DNA of 64,000 nucleotides, taken from assembly GCA_016801845.1 (NCBI GenBank), contig CM028927.1, forward strand, positions 10,256,001 to 10,320,000, given 5' to 3'. Position numbers and translations under genes: made by a program. Below the pieces are notes generated by a model. It was not told the DNA's origin. It saw only the letters and a list, made by a program, of their open reading frames with translations, and ran no database searches. Below, in pieces: positions 61,101 through 64,000 of the stretch. Numbering within the stretch: the first letter of the stretch is position 1; every line of letters begins with the position of its first letter. This DNA is from Polydactylus sextarius (lineage: Eukaryota; Chordata; Actinopteri; Polynemidae).

Positions 61101-62376
61101 ACAGAAACGTTAACAGAGTGAATTAAAGATGACAAATTACAGTATGAAATGTGTGTGTGAGTGTGTGTATGTACTCCTATTTGACACAGCACTTGTCCTC
61201 ATGGAGTTGGTGCTTCACATCAGGTAGCAAGAACTGTTTTTTTTCACTTACTTTTGTATTCCAGCCTGAATCCAGCTGCAGACACACTAATATCAGAGAA
61301 AAAGTGGAGGTAAAGTTGGTTGGAGGTGCTGTTGAGGAGCGCTGGAACTGTAGTGCCTAAGGGAGAAGATTAATAGTAGAGTTTAGAAATGCTATCTCCT
61401 GCATAGGATGACAAAACTAACAGTGTAAGATATTGGCAAAATGCTGAAAAGCTTGTTCTTTTTGCTCTTTCCTGTTTAAGAGTGTGTGTGTTTGTGTGTG
61501 CGCATGCAGAAAAGATGCCTGCATGAATGATTGCGTAAGGTGCATTAAGATATTTAAGGAAACAGATGCAAAATAAGTATGACCTTCTTGCTTTTTACAA
61601 AAAAAGCAGAAGAAAATAGTGTTTCTCGTGGTGGGTTTGTATTCTGCTGATAATAAAGACAACACAATTCCTTTAAAACAAGGAAAAAAGGAAAAACAAA
61701 AATCATACATAAAAAGCACATATTTACAAAAACGCTCTCAAACTGGTCATTTAATAACTCAAATATGGTCCGCCTGACATTTTTCTTTCATTTCTTTACT
61801 TCTGGGTACATCCAACATTTACTTTTGGTCTGGCTCCAAGCCGAAACAAAAGGAGAATTCCCTGCTGCTGCTGCATCGGGTAACACAGATACTGTAAACA
61901 AACATTCACTTCACTCACACAGAAAAGGCTAACCTTTGTAGAGATATACCAAGAGTATGCCAGGGGAAGCTCAAATTTTGAAACTTTCTCATGACTACAC
62001 CAGCTGGCTTTATGTGCTCTGAATTCAATTTAGCACTGTTTCAGCACCAACTGTGCCAAATGAGCCCCCCACACCCCAATTTCAGAACTGTATGCACTGG
62101 TTAACAAATACAATATGCGTTCCAGGTCTTGGATGCTGCTTTGTGATAACTGATTAAGCTGTTAAGTTGCTCCGACTGCTTTTGGCAGGTATAGATGAGT
62201 CATTTATAAAATGTGTTTTATGTCCAAAATTAAATACACGAAAACAAATGCACACATACAAACAAATATGTGGTCGTACCTGAGAAGCTTCCAAGCATGG
62301 TGTCAGTGTTGTCTCCTCCATCAAACACTTCCAGCGAGTCCCAGTTCTGTTCTGTGACAAAACTGATTACCTGGAT
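15062..62376 (-). CDS. csmd2: csmd2 3' half (CUB and Sushi multiple domains protein), 35 exons, N-terminal part outside window
   Basis: Large type I membrane protein; CSMD proteins are mostly neuronal and are linked to complement control and to dendrite and synapse formation. The 35 exons join to 5,193 bases, exactly 1,731 codons with stop. Residues of the visible part: 1-67 end of CUB11; 68-130 CCP11; 131-239 CUB12; 240-302 CCP12; 303-410 CUB13; 411-475 CCP13; 476-587 CUB14; 588-1490 CCP14-28; about 1491-1653 membrane-proximal region; 1654-1675 transmembrane helix; 1676-1730 cytoplasmic tail. All 18 sushi domains keep four cysteines. Nearly every domain boundary is a phase 1 intron, the pattern expected for exon shuffling. 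The human protein is about 3,500 residues, so roughly half is here. csmd2 is chosen over csmd1 and csmd3 from the tail, by memory. No frameshift or premature stop was seen. Confidence 0.88.
15222..15602 (-). other. csmd2: Last intron of csmd2, GC-AG type
   Basis: 381 bases with donor gcaagg and acceptor ctatttcag. No other feature is seen. The only intron here without a GT donor. Confidence 0.9.
15603..15735 (-). CDS. csmd2: csmd2 exon 34: stalk and transmembrane helix
   Basis: 133 bases, entered in phase 1 and left in phase 2. It encodes a short stalk with sequons (NNTSYNFASNSSS) and the helix VAAAILVPFIAMIIAGFALY, then LYKHR as the positive stop-transfer end. The donor reads CACAG|gcaagg, a GC instead of GT. 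Reading frame and the known tail sequence require this junction. Confidence 0.95.
17990..18560 (+). mobile_element. Degenerate Tc1/mariner-like transposase fragment
   Basis: In broken frames the plus strand encodes HNRVLWSDATKIIFYQTDGG near 18440-18500, matching the 'VLWSDETK' core of Tc1-like transposases. Upstream, TGTCAATATGAGGAGTGAGG resembles the usual start region. Stops and frameshifts make it a dead copy. Ends are not defined. Confidence 0.55.
18784..18904. repeat. (CA)n microsatellite with CACAGA interspersions; UG repeat in csmd2 pre-mRNA
   Basis: A run of ACACAG-type units (18784-18838) followed by about 33 pure AC units. In the csmd2 transcript this is a UG tract beginning about 60 bases after the donor of exon 33. 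Confidence 0.97.
18965..19052 (-). CDS. csmd2: csmd2 exon 33: membrane-proximal region, end
   Basis: 88 bases, phase 0 to phase 1. It encodes VSYISSSNSFVYQGFVRG and FGQFGLQRL. The donor gtgagc is followed about 60 bases on by a long UG repeat in the transcript (18784-18904 on the plus strand as CA). Confidence 0.92.
19053..19731 (-). other. csmd2: csmd2 intron 32
   Basis: 679 bases with a poly-T run near 19449. No exon, RNA gene or mobile element recognised. Confidence 0.8.
19732..19844 (-). CDS. csmd2: csmd2 exon 32: membrane-proximal region, second part
   Basis: 113 bases, entered in phase 1 and left in phase 0, donor gtaagt. It encodes TYKREEAQLLLQVHQIRG and VEIFVNKFKIDNWALDGH. The beta-like pattern continues and there is no cysteine. 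Confidence 0.93.
19845..21353 (-). other. csmd2: csmd2 intron 31
   Basis: 1.5 kb containing a Tc1-like transposase relic at about 20390-20700; the rest (20760-21353) shows nothing I can identify. Confidence 0.8.
20390..20700 (+). mobile_element. Degenerate Tc1-like transposase fragment
   Basis: The plus strand carries TTAGCTGACACAGGAGTTG, CGGTGCACCAGTCCACTGTG and GTCATCAGAAGAAAACTTTA, matching the part of Tc1 transposase that reads '..ADTGV.VH.STV...GRVIRRK.'. Frames are broken by stops. It belongs to a different region of transposase from the relic at 18 kb, so these may be two insertions. Confidence 0.65.
21354..21515 (-). CDS. csmd2: csmd2 exon 31: membrane-proximal region, first part
   Basis: 162 bases, phase 1 to phase 1. 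It encodes FAKNSLWRGSYEYLGKKQ, then LSITAFEPFSNRVNGTLID and VELKLAG. It is neither CUB nor sushi and has no cysteine. Alternating hydrophobic residues suggest beta strands. CSMD proteins share this region as I recall, but I know no named domain for it. Confidence 0.92.
21653..21718 (-). CDS. csmd2: csmd2 exon 30: linker after CCP28
   Basis: 66 bases, phase 1 to phase 1, encoding 22 residues rich in P, S, G and N (begins ADNRPSGNSPVGTVQEPP). Because both ends are phase 1 it could be skipped without breaking the frame. No cysteine and no recognisable fold: a flexible spacer by inference. Confidence 0.85.
21719..23122 (-). other. csmd2: csmd2 intron 29
   Basis: 1.4 kb between CCP28 and the linker exon. 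Short CA and GT tracts near 22115 and 22580; no other feature. Confidence 0.8.
23123..23302 (-). CDS. csmd2: csmd2 exon 29: CCP28, last sushi domain
   Basis: 180 bases, phase 1 to phase 1, 299 bases after the previous exon. It encodes HHCSQPELPAQSDV, LIYTCQPGFYLAGG, RTCRSDGSWTGKPPLC. It ends the uninterrupted run of 15 sushi domains. Confidence 0.95.
23602..23713 (-). CDS. csmd2: csmd2 exon 28: CCP27, second part
   Basis: 112 bases, phase 0 to phase 1. It encodes VFFSCRKGYLLQG, RTCLPNLTWSGFQPECI, three cysteines and the tryptophan. NLT is a sequon. With 24248-24321 it makes a complete 62-residue domain. Confidence 0.93.
23714..24247 (-). other. csmd2: csmd2 intron within CCP27
   Basis: 534 bases, AT-rich, phase 0. 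It splits CCP27 before its second cysteine. No other feature. Confidence 0.85.
24248..24321 (-). CDS. csmd2: csmd2 exon 27: CCP27, first part
   Basis: 74 bases, entered in phase 1 and left in phase 0. It encodes DPTHTTCGDPGSPLFGNQN and ends SQGYQ, giving the first cysteine only. The donor reads ctaccag|gtgtga. Shortest sushi exon, recognised from its frame fit to the next exon. Confidence 0.88.
24322..25685 (-). other. csmd2: csmd2 intron 26
   Basis: 1.36 kb, AT-rich, nothing recognised. Confidence 0.8.
25686..25859 (-). CDS. csmd2: csmd2 exon 26: CCP26
   Basis: 174 bases, phase 1 to phase 1. It encodes VFCGDPGMPAQGKRED, VSFSCYPPLVLVG, RYCQYDGTWSGTQPSC. The usual glycine-aromatic pair after the second cysteine is replaced by YPPLVL. 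Confidence 0.95.
   Translation of the reverse strand: MCSVETQGCQPRGRERIEDSLTFLLSPSPATLLLSWWALPGDIASMMALGVAHNPLA
26043..26216 (-). CDS. csmd2: csmd2 exon 25: CCP25
   Basis: 174 bases, phase 1 to phase 1, 140 bases after the previous exon. It encodes IVCGPPPNIPNGQVVG, ISYSCNQGYQLSL, LTCQGNGNWSGEKPQCF, a standard sushi domain. Confidence 0.95.
26357..26536 (-). CDS. csmd2: csmd2 exon 24: CCP24
   Basis: 180 bases, phase 1 to phase 1. It encodes INCGDPGVPANGVRLG, VSFQCSPGFTMD, LICTKDRTWNGTKPLCK. Two sequons (NHT, NGT). The opening CGDPGVP.NG.RLG closely matches CCP22. Confidence 0.95.
26537..28128 (-). other. csmd2: csmd2 intron 23
   Basis: 1.6 kb with no exon, RNA gene or repeat that I can name. 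Confidence 0.8.
28129..28305 (-). CDS. csmd2: csmd2 exon 23: CCP23
   Basis: 177 bases, phase 1 to phase 1. It encodes ISCGNPGTPRNAQILN, ITYSCREGYYSTG, RHCTVNGTWTGNMPEC. This exon is noticeably richer in G and C than its introns, as coding DNA here generally is. Confidence 0.95.
28980..29260. promoter_or_regulatory. Candidate intronic conserved element
   Basis: A GC-richer, non-repetitive block (for example CCCGTGGGCATTGCCCTCCC and ATGACCAGATGTGGCCTGGC) in an AT-rich intron, with no frame fitting the CSMD array. Conservation is suspected by appearance only. Confidence 0.22.
30106..30140 (+). mobile_element. Terminal fragment of a Tc1-like element
   Basis: TGATCAGCCACAACATTAAA followed by ACCAGTTACTGG matches the common terminal inverted repeat of a teleost Tc1 family (usually CTGATCAGCCATAACATT...). 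No matching second end seen nearby. Confidence 0.6.
30150..30460 (-). mobile_element. Degenerate LINE reverse-transcriptase fragment
   Basis: The minus strand reads AAAGAGATAGCTGAGCTC, GAGCTTTCAATGTAGCAGTC, GTTTGGATAGAGACC and GAGATGCCTCTTCTGGACAC. Order and wording match the widespread fish non-LTR segment that ends '...GGATGCCTCCTGGACGCCTCC'. Heavily decayed, no frame left. Confidence 0.5.
30634..30816 (-). CDS. csmd2: csmd2 exon 22: CCP22
   Basis: 183 bases, phase 1 to phase 1, donor gtaaga. It encodes GLCGDPGVPVHGIRLG, VRFSCEPGYMLKG, RTCLANGTWLGTQPEC. NGT is a sequon next to the conserved tryptophan. Confidence 0.95.
30817..32105 (-). other. csmd2: csmd2 intron 21
   Basis: 1.3 kb with a candidate conserved block at 31600-31920; otherwise nothing recognised. 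Confidence 0.8.
31600..31920. promoter_or_regulatory. Candidate intronic conserved element
   Basis: Non-repetitive block with TCATTACCTGCTAACAGCTG (an E-box inside), GGCATGACCGTGACTGGGCT and ATCTGAATTAATCAAGTATT. It looks constrained but encodes no domain. Enhancer role is inference. Confidence 0.25.
32106..32279 (-). CDS. csmd2: csmd2 exon 21: CCP21
   Basis: 174 bases, phase 1 to phase 1. It encodes VLCDRPSMPPYAQISG, IRYSCIGQRTIIGNTTRMC and LDGQWSGSPPHCS. The second loop has IGQRTIIG in place of the common PGY..G, a small departure from its neighbours. Confidence 0.95.
32280..32688 (-). other. csmd2: csmd2 intron 20
   Basis: 409 bases, AT-rich, nothing recognised. Confidence 0.8.
32689..32877 (-). 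CDS. csmd2: csmd2 exon 20: CCP20
   Basis: 189 bases, phase 1 to phase 1, donor gtgagt. It encodes VNCTEPGHVENSIRQVL, SYRCNPGYYLLG, ISCQGDGTWDRSLPKC. It carries a few extra residues in the first loop. NCT is a sequon that uses the first cysteine. Confidence 0.95.
33070..33094. repeat. (AT)n microsatellite
   Basis: About 12 AT units in an intron. Confidence 0.95.
35000..35590. promoter_or_regulatory. Candidate intronic conserved element
   Basis: Long non-repetitive stretch with GTGGTCGAGACCGTGGTAAT, TAAATAATCCAAGCCTCTC and GTGATTGGGGTCATCTGTGG, and no coding frame. Suspected conserved on appearance only. Confidence 0.2.
36054..36227 (-). CDS. csmd2: csmd2 exon 19: CCP19
   Basis: 174 bases, phase 1 to phase 1. 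It encodes ITCGHPGNPTFGMTQG, FVCNTGYVLQG, STCQSNVQWSNSLPRCK. All four cysteines and the tryptophan are present. A 3.2-kb intron follows. Confidence 0.95.
36228..36864 (-). other. csmd2: csmd2 intron 18
   Basis: 637 bases, no feature recognised. Confidence 0.8.
36865..37038 (-). CDS. csmd2: csmd2 exon 18: CCP18
   Basis: 174 bases, phase 1 to phase 1, only 102 bases after the previous exon. It encodes HCGTPEPIVNGQIIG, VYQCNPGFRLIG, RICEQDHRWSGRTPVC. NPGFRL is shared with CCP15, as expected for repeats that arose by duplication. Confidence 0.95.
37141..37314 (-). CDS. csmd2: csmd2 exon 17: CCP17
   Basis: 174 bases, phase 1 to phase 1. It encodes ISCGDLGTPPNGNKIG, IFSCNTGYTLVG, RECMSNGLWSGTQVQC, a full domain of the standard 58-residue size found in six exons of this array. 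Confidence 0.95.
37315..37631 (-). other. csmd2: csmd2 intron 16
   Basis: 317 bases, T-rich on the plus strand, no feature recognised. Confidence 0.8.
37632..37826 (-). CDS. csmd2: csmd2 exon 16: CCP16
   Basis: 195 bases, the longest sushi exon here, phase 1 to phase 1. It encodes VTCPDIGHSAVEHG, MLICDPGYYYRG, VIRCQANSSWNYPDPRPVC. The extra residues are in the first loop (WRLIYGTQNQYDA). NSS is a sequon. Confidence 0.95.
38089..38274 (-). CDS. csmd2: csmd2 exon 15: CCP15
   Basis: 186 bases, phase 1 to phase 1. It encodes SCGMPVPPVNG, TYQCNPGFRLAG, VICQEMGRWSP and PPRCI, with four cysteines and the tryptophan. A poly-A run lies just past the donor on the plus strand. Confidence 0.95.
38351..39026. 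mobile_element. Possible TA-flanked non-autonomous DNA transposon
   Basis: Left end GACAACTCCTCTGCGGG and the reverse complement of the right end, GACACTCTGCATGG, match imperfectly, and both share GATGCAGT about 20-30 bases further in. A TA dinucleotide sits outside each end (38349-38350 and 39027-39028). The interior holds GATGCTA-type tandem units (about 38400-38520), a roughly 69-base tandem duplication (from 38582 and from 38651) and many CpG-bearing TCGCGA/TTCGCGA motifs unlike the surrounding intron. No transposase frame. Family unknown. Confidence 0.45.
38582..38720. repeat. Two tandem copies of a ~69-base unit
   Basis: Copy one begins CTTCACCTCATCC, passes TTATTCGC and GACTAGC and ends ATTGCAAATAATT. 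Copy two begins TTTCACCTCATCA, passes TTATTCGA and GACTAGG and ends TCGCAAATAATT. Several mismatches separate them. Confidence 0.7.
39934..40122 (-). CDS. csmd2: csmd2 exon 14: CCP14
   Basis: 189 bases, phase 1 to phase 1. It encodes a whole sushi domain: YCSPPNNPVNG, LRFSCDQGFRLIG, ATCTRT, then IYQWNAPVPLCQ. This is the first of 15 sushi domains in tandem. NGT is a sequon. Confidence 0.95.
40123..42582 (-). other. csmd2: csmd2 intron 13
   Basis: 2.46 kb between CUB14 and CCP14. It holds a poly-A run at 42455-42487 (poly-U in the transcript about 100 bases after the donor) and purine-rich stretches near 42000-42050. No exon seen. Confidence 0.8.
42455..42487. repeat. Poly-A tract
   Basis: Roughly 33 bases, nearly pure A. 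No recognisable retroposon body immediately upstream. Confidence 0.95.
42583..42729 (-). CDS. csmd2: csmd2 exon 13: CUB14, second part
   Basis: 147 bases, phase 1 to phase 1. It restores FDGPSRQSPLL, followed by LSGNYSSP, VYLHWSFDHTTSHKGFRIRY, a clear CUB end. This is the last CUB; everything after it up to residue 1490 is sushi. Confidence 0.94.
42730..43496 (-). other. csmd2: csmd2 intron within CUB14
   Basis: 767 bases, phase 1, nothing recognised. Confidence 0.8.
43497..43685 (-). CDS. csmd2: csmd2 exon 12: CUB14, first part
   Basis: 189 bases, phase 1 to phase 1, after the longest intron seen (6.3 kb). It encodes VTCPMNEVL, then FESCSWVVKVEPGYNITF and FDELEIFDG. It has the first cysteine pair only, and NIT is a sequon. 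Confidence 0.95.
43686..49940 (-). other. csmd2: csmd2 intron 11, longest in window
   Basis: 6.3 kb. It contains a (TG)n tract at 44937-45005, a poly-T run at 44661-44677, a poly-A run at about 47011-47036, and a pyrimidine-rich stretch at about 47440-47830. No exon, RNA gene or identifiable mobile element. Open frames in it are low complexity. Confidence 0.75.
44937..45005. repeat. (TG)n microsatellite
   Basis: Two TG runs split by GGGTATTTTTATTT; CA repeats in the csmd2 transcript. Confidence 0.95.
49941..50054 (-). CDS. csmd2: csmd2 exon 11: CCP13, second part
   Basis: 114 bases, phase 1 to phase 1. It encodes IVRYRCLPGYQLSG, ILTCRLGTHLEFEGPPPSC. Three cysteines complete the domain, but the usual tryptophan before the last cysteine is absent (LEF occupies the place). 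Confidence 0.93.
50055..50675 (-). other. csmd2: csmd2 intron within CCP13
   Basis: 621 bases, phase 1, no feature recognised. Confidence 0.8.
50676..50756 (-). CDS. csmd2: csmd2 exon 10: CCP13, first part
   Basis: 81 bases, phase 1 to phase 1, only 93 bases downstream of the CUB13 exon. It encodes YRLQYCLPPPIIPNAEILMA, the first sushi cysteine. It stops before the second cysteine, unlike CCP11, which is cut after it. Confidence 0.9.
50850..50995 (-). CDS. csmd2: csmd2 exon 9: CUB13, second part
   Basis: 146 bases, phase 2 to phase 1. Joined to the previous exon it restores the CUB motif VWDGPQETA, then LGVFTDGE, VLIRFRSNTEKGGLFRINYQ. The donor is gtatgt. Confidence 0.93.
50996..52521 (-). 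other. csmd2: csmd2 intron within CUB13
   Basis: 1.5 kb, phase 2. It contains a GC-richer candidate conserved block at 51290-51600; otherwise AT-rich without features. Confidence 0.8.
51290..51600. promoter_or_regulatory. Candidate intronic conserved element
   Basis: A sharply bounded GC-richer, non-repetitive block, with GGATTGCGCAGTTCCTGTTA, GATTACAAGCAGCTCTGGAA and AAGCCGCCATTACGGGGCCC. It does not fit the CUB13 frame, which is complete without it. Strongest of the suspected conserved blocks by appearance. Confidence 0.3.
52522..52699 (-). CDS. csmd2: csmd2 exon 8: CUB13, first part
   Basis: 178 bases, entered in phase 1 and left in phase 2, the only phase 2 CUB junction here. It encodes PCGGNIT, FSPGYPEEYPSSADCSW and ends HDFIIVW. 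It has three glycosylation sequons (NIT, NGT, NFT). Confidence 0.95.
53057..53082. repeat. (GT)n microsatellite
   Basis: About 13 GT units in an intron. Confidence 0.95.
55240..55470. promoter_or_regulatory. Candidate intronic enhancer-like element
   Basis: Dense ATTA/TAAT homeodomain cores in TTCATTAATGAGGGGATGAT, CACTTTAATTGCATTATTCA and AGATAATCATTATCTCCATG, followed by GTAATAATGATGTAACAGG. It lies 140 bases upstream of the CCP12 donor side. Non-coding and non-repetitive. Confidence 0.3.
55602..55790 (-). CDS. csmd2: csmd2 exon 7: CCP12, whole domain
   Basis: 189 bases, phase 1 to phase 1: a complete sushi domain in one exon. Cysteines are in QECPDPEPF, SFECLPGYQL, ILTCEHG and PRCE, with the tryptophan in TRNWDHPF. 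Flanking introns are about 1.3 and 2.9 kb. Confidence 0.95.
55791..57116 (-). other. csmd2: csmd2 intron 6
   Basis: 1.3 kb, AT-rich; no named feature. A short stretch near 56870-57000 (GTTTGATCAAACTTTGCAG) is a palindrome-containing segment of unknown meaning. Confidence 0.75.
57117..57326 (-). CDS. csmd2: csmd2 exon 6: CUB12, second part
   Basis: 210 bases, phase 1 to phase 1. It encodes IQFLNFSTEANHDFLEIRNG, then IGRYSG, VYFHSD and GFRFEYQ, the remaining CUB strands. There are no cysteines here, so CUB12 has only the first of the two CUB disulfides. NFS is a glycosylation sequon. Confidence 0.95.
57579..57695 (-). CDS. csmd2: csmd2 exon 5: CUB12, first part
   Basis: 117 bases, phase 1 to phase 1, donor gtgagc. 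It encodes QCGG and then ILSPGFPGNYPSNSDCTW, the classic CUB opening with its cysteine pair. It ends early at PVGYG, so the next exon carries two thirds of the domain. Confidence 0.95.
57696..59220 (-). other. csmd2: csmd2 intron 4
   Basis: 1.5 kb between CCP11 and CUB12; its only clear feature is the palindromic (AT)n element at 58088-58210. Confidence 0.8.
58088..58210. repeat. (AT)n microsatellite inside a ~20-bp inverted repeat
   Basis: The left arm at 58088-58111 (TGACTGTCTTT, five extra bases, TATGTCAA) is the inverse of the right arm at 58191-58210 (TTGACATACAAAGACAGTCA). The core at 58114-58180 is about 30 AT units. The whole could fold into one long hairpin and may be a decayed MITE. 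Confidence 0.8.
59221..59290 (-). CDS. csmd2: csmd2 exon 4: CCP11, second part
   Basis: 70 bases, phase 0 to phase 1. It encodes GNSHITCMPGPVRRWNY and then PPPLCI, giving the third and fourth sushi cysteines and the conserved tryptophan between them. It fits in frame to the exon at 60915-61033. Confidence 0.9.
59291..60914 (-). other. csmd2: csmd2 intron within CCP11
   Basis: 1.6 kb, phase 0, with poly-T runs near 59851 and 60334. Nothing else recognised. Confidence 0.8.
60915..61033 (-). CDS. csmd2: csmd2 exon 3: CCP11, first part
   Basis: 119 bases, entered in phase 1 and left in phase 0 at donor gtaaca. It holds the first two sushi cysteines, SCPEPVVPMNG and SFHCEPGYTLQ. The domain is cut after the second cysteine and finished by the exon at 59221-59290. 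Confidence 0.92.
61252..61356 (-). CDS. csmd2: csmd2 exon 2: CUB11, end
   Basis: 105 bases, phase 1 to phase 1, donor gtaagt. It completes CUB11 with LYLHFFSDISVSAAGFRLEY, the typical 'F.SD.S....GF...Y' end of a CUB. There is an N-glycosylation sequon in LLNSTSN. Confidence 0.92.
61357..62279 (-). other. csmd2: csmd2 intron within CUB11
   Basis: 923 bases, phase 1, short GT repeats near 61485; no other feature. Confidence 0.8.
62280..62376 (-). CDS. csmd2: csmd2 exon 1 of 35 seen: CUB11, middle part
   Basis: 97 bases, entered in phase 0 after a T-rich acceptor and left in phase 1 at a gtacga donor. It encodes the CUB strand motif WDSLEVFDGGD, ending LGSFSG. The first part of this CUB, with its cysteine pair, must be upstream beyond 64000, because I see no fitting exon in 62377-64000. 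Confidence 0.88.
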
Positions 62377-64000
62377 CTGAAAAAAAGGGAAGAGACAGGT
62401 CAAAACAAGGGATGGAAGAAAAACACAATTAATGACAAGTGCGGAAAAAAACTGTATCATCAGTAGAGATAAAGAAAAGAAAGAATGATGGGATTTGGAG
62501 AGGAGAAGAGTAGCAACTGGGTCAGAGATGTATGTATGTGTGGGGAAATCAAAAATTTGGTTGAAGGGATGAAGATTAATGAGCGGGAAAAGGTACATAA
62601 AAAGGTGAGTGCGAAGAGACAGTGAAAAAAAACAACAACAATTTGAACAGCGTGTGGTACTCTCAACACTGTAGTGCAGTATAGCTGCTTACTGTATCTA
62701 AACTCCCTCCATCACCCATCATTTAGTAGCACAAGACAACCTCAACTACTGTGCTTCTGATTGGCTAGTATTTATTGATGTCATTGTTTGGGTTGGTTTA
62801 TGCATGGCGATCAAACTAGCAAAGTGAGAGGATATCTGTCCAATTTTCTTGTGTGGATGAGCTAAGAATAACAATACTTCAGGCAAAATTATATAAATTA
62901 AGCACTTATTCGCCCCAACACATCTATCTCCTTGTTAGACCATCTCAGACATGACAAAGATATTTCTGTATTTCTCCAAGTTAACAATAGTAGATCCTTT
63001 GTACTTTGTTTCACAGGACCAAAGACAGTTAAGAGCATCTTGAAAGAATCAAATAACTACATCAACTTTTCACTTCTTTTTATGTAGTCTTAAGTGTGCC
63101 CTGGTTAAGGTTAAGGTTGAAACATAAAATGATTAAAGCCATGACAGACTTCAGAGCTCTGAATTCTCAGAGGAATAAAACACCAGTGAATTTGGAGTAT
63201 ATGTCTTTCTTTCTACTCTCTCTCTCTCTTTTTTAAATGTCCTGATAGGAGGTAATGGTGGGAAGTAGATTTGAAATGAAACAGACGACAAGACAGCTGA
63301 AGCCCTTTTTTTTCCAAGTAAAGGCAGACTTAGACTCATTCTAACAGTCATTACCACTGTTGAAAACAAGTGGTAAGTATACTTTAAGTATAGCACAAAA
63401 AATCTCACAAAAATTGGCTAGGTGATGAATATTAATACTTATTTTTGCTGTTGAGCATCAGCCAAAGGAGGGAAGTGGTGAGATACACTTACCGCAAATA
63501 TGAAGCACTGGCACAGCCACAGCACTTACAAATTAAAGTCAATGTGTGAAAGGGGCTACACTGTGTCATCTACTACATCTTTGTTCTTCATGTTTAGCAA
63601 CAATACTTCCACATTTTGAGAGCTGCATGTGCTCTCCATTCCTCCGCCCTCTCCAGGCCTTCCTTTGTGTTCTCTCACATCTATTCTTTGGCCCTCTCTC
63701 CCTCTGCATCTTATGGTAATAGATTGGATACGGGCCAATTAAAGGCAAGGTAGAGACTCTGGCACATCCAGGGAGACGAGGCAGATCACAGATTGATCTT
63801 TCATTATGGGGCCACGGCAAATGTGCCGGCAAGGTACCTCACTCCTTTAAGTTTTCTTCTGGATCGTGACGCTCCAAACAAATGTGTCTCTAGCTAGCTG
63901 AGAGAATGGGAATACTGAGAAAGAAGGAGAGAAAGAGGATGAAGGTGTGAAATGGATGAGGTGCAGCAAGAATAGTCGGGGTAAGGAGAGTTCATCCGTA
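62377..64000 (-). other. csmd2: csmd2 intron running off the window
   Basis: At least 1.6 kb upstream of the CUB11 middle exon. I found no exon for the start of CUB11. A candidate conserved block is at 63690-63845. Confidence 0.75.
63690..63845. promoter_or_regulatory. Candidate intronic conserved element
   Basis: Non-repetitive block with GATTGGATACGGGCCAATTA, ATTGATCTTTCATTATGGGG and CACGGCAAATGTGCCGGCAA, the last containing a short palindrome. No frame fits CSMD. Suspected only. Confidence 0.25.

Noticed and set aside
1..64000. CRISPR arrays, operons, phage or plasmid features
   Set aside because: No regularly spaced direct repeats with unique spacers and no prokaryotic gene layout; the DNA is vertebrate.

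Overview
This is ordinary nuclear DNA from an animal, almost certainly a teleost fish. It has AT-rich spacer DNA, GT-AG introns of about 0.1-6 kb, many (CA/GT)n and (AT)n microsatellites, Tc1/mariner-like fossils, an L2-type LINE tail with an ATTCT repeat, and one vertebrate-type multi-exon gene. I found no bacterial, viral, CRISPR or operon-like content.

The gene lies on the minus strand and is the 3' half of a CSMD (CUB and Sushi multiple domains) gene. I resolved 35 coding exons between 62376 and 15062. Joined, they make exactly 1,731 codons including the stop, with no frame break. The protein runs: end of a CUB; sushi; CUB; sushi; CUB; sushi; CUB; then 15 consecutive sushi domains; a membrane-proximal region that is neither CUB nor sushi; one transmembrane helix; and a 53-residue cytoplasmic tail. 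Counting back from the end with the vertebrate layout (14 CUB, 28 sushi) makes these CUB11-14 and CCP11-28. The tail, with FENPMYDRNIQPTD and the end STVCTAV, best matches my memory of CSMD2, so I call it csmd2. The 5' half of the gene lies beyond 64000.

Layout by coordinate: 1-8779 is downstream intergenic DNA with no gene seen. About 8780-15061 is the probable long 3' untranslated region, with a cluster of AATAAA signals at its far end. 15062-21718 holds the tail, transmembrane and membrane-proximal exons. 23123-40122 holds the 15 tandem sushi domains. 42583-62376 holds the alternating CUB/sushi part. 62377-64000 is intron running off the window.

Family knowledge: CSMD proteins are large type I membrane proteins, mostly of neurons, linked to complement regulation and synapse or dendrite development. 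The tail has an NPxY motif and a class I PDZ-type C-terminus. The points most worth checking are a GC-AG terminal intron, the unnamed membrane-proximal domain, a roughly 676-bp TA-flanked element with imperfect inverted ends at 38351-39026, a palindromic (AT)n hairpin at 58088-58210, a long UG tract just inside one donor site, and several intronic or downstream blocks that look like conserved non-coding elements. I found no convincing new biological system.
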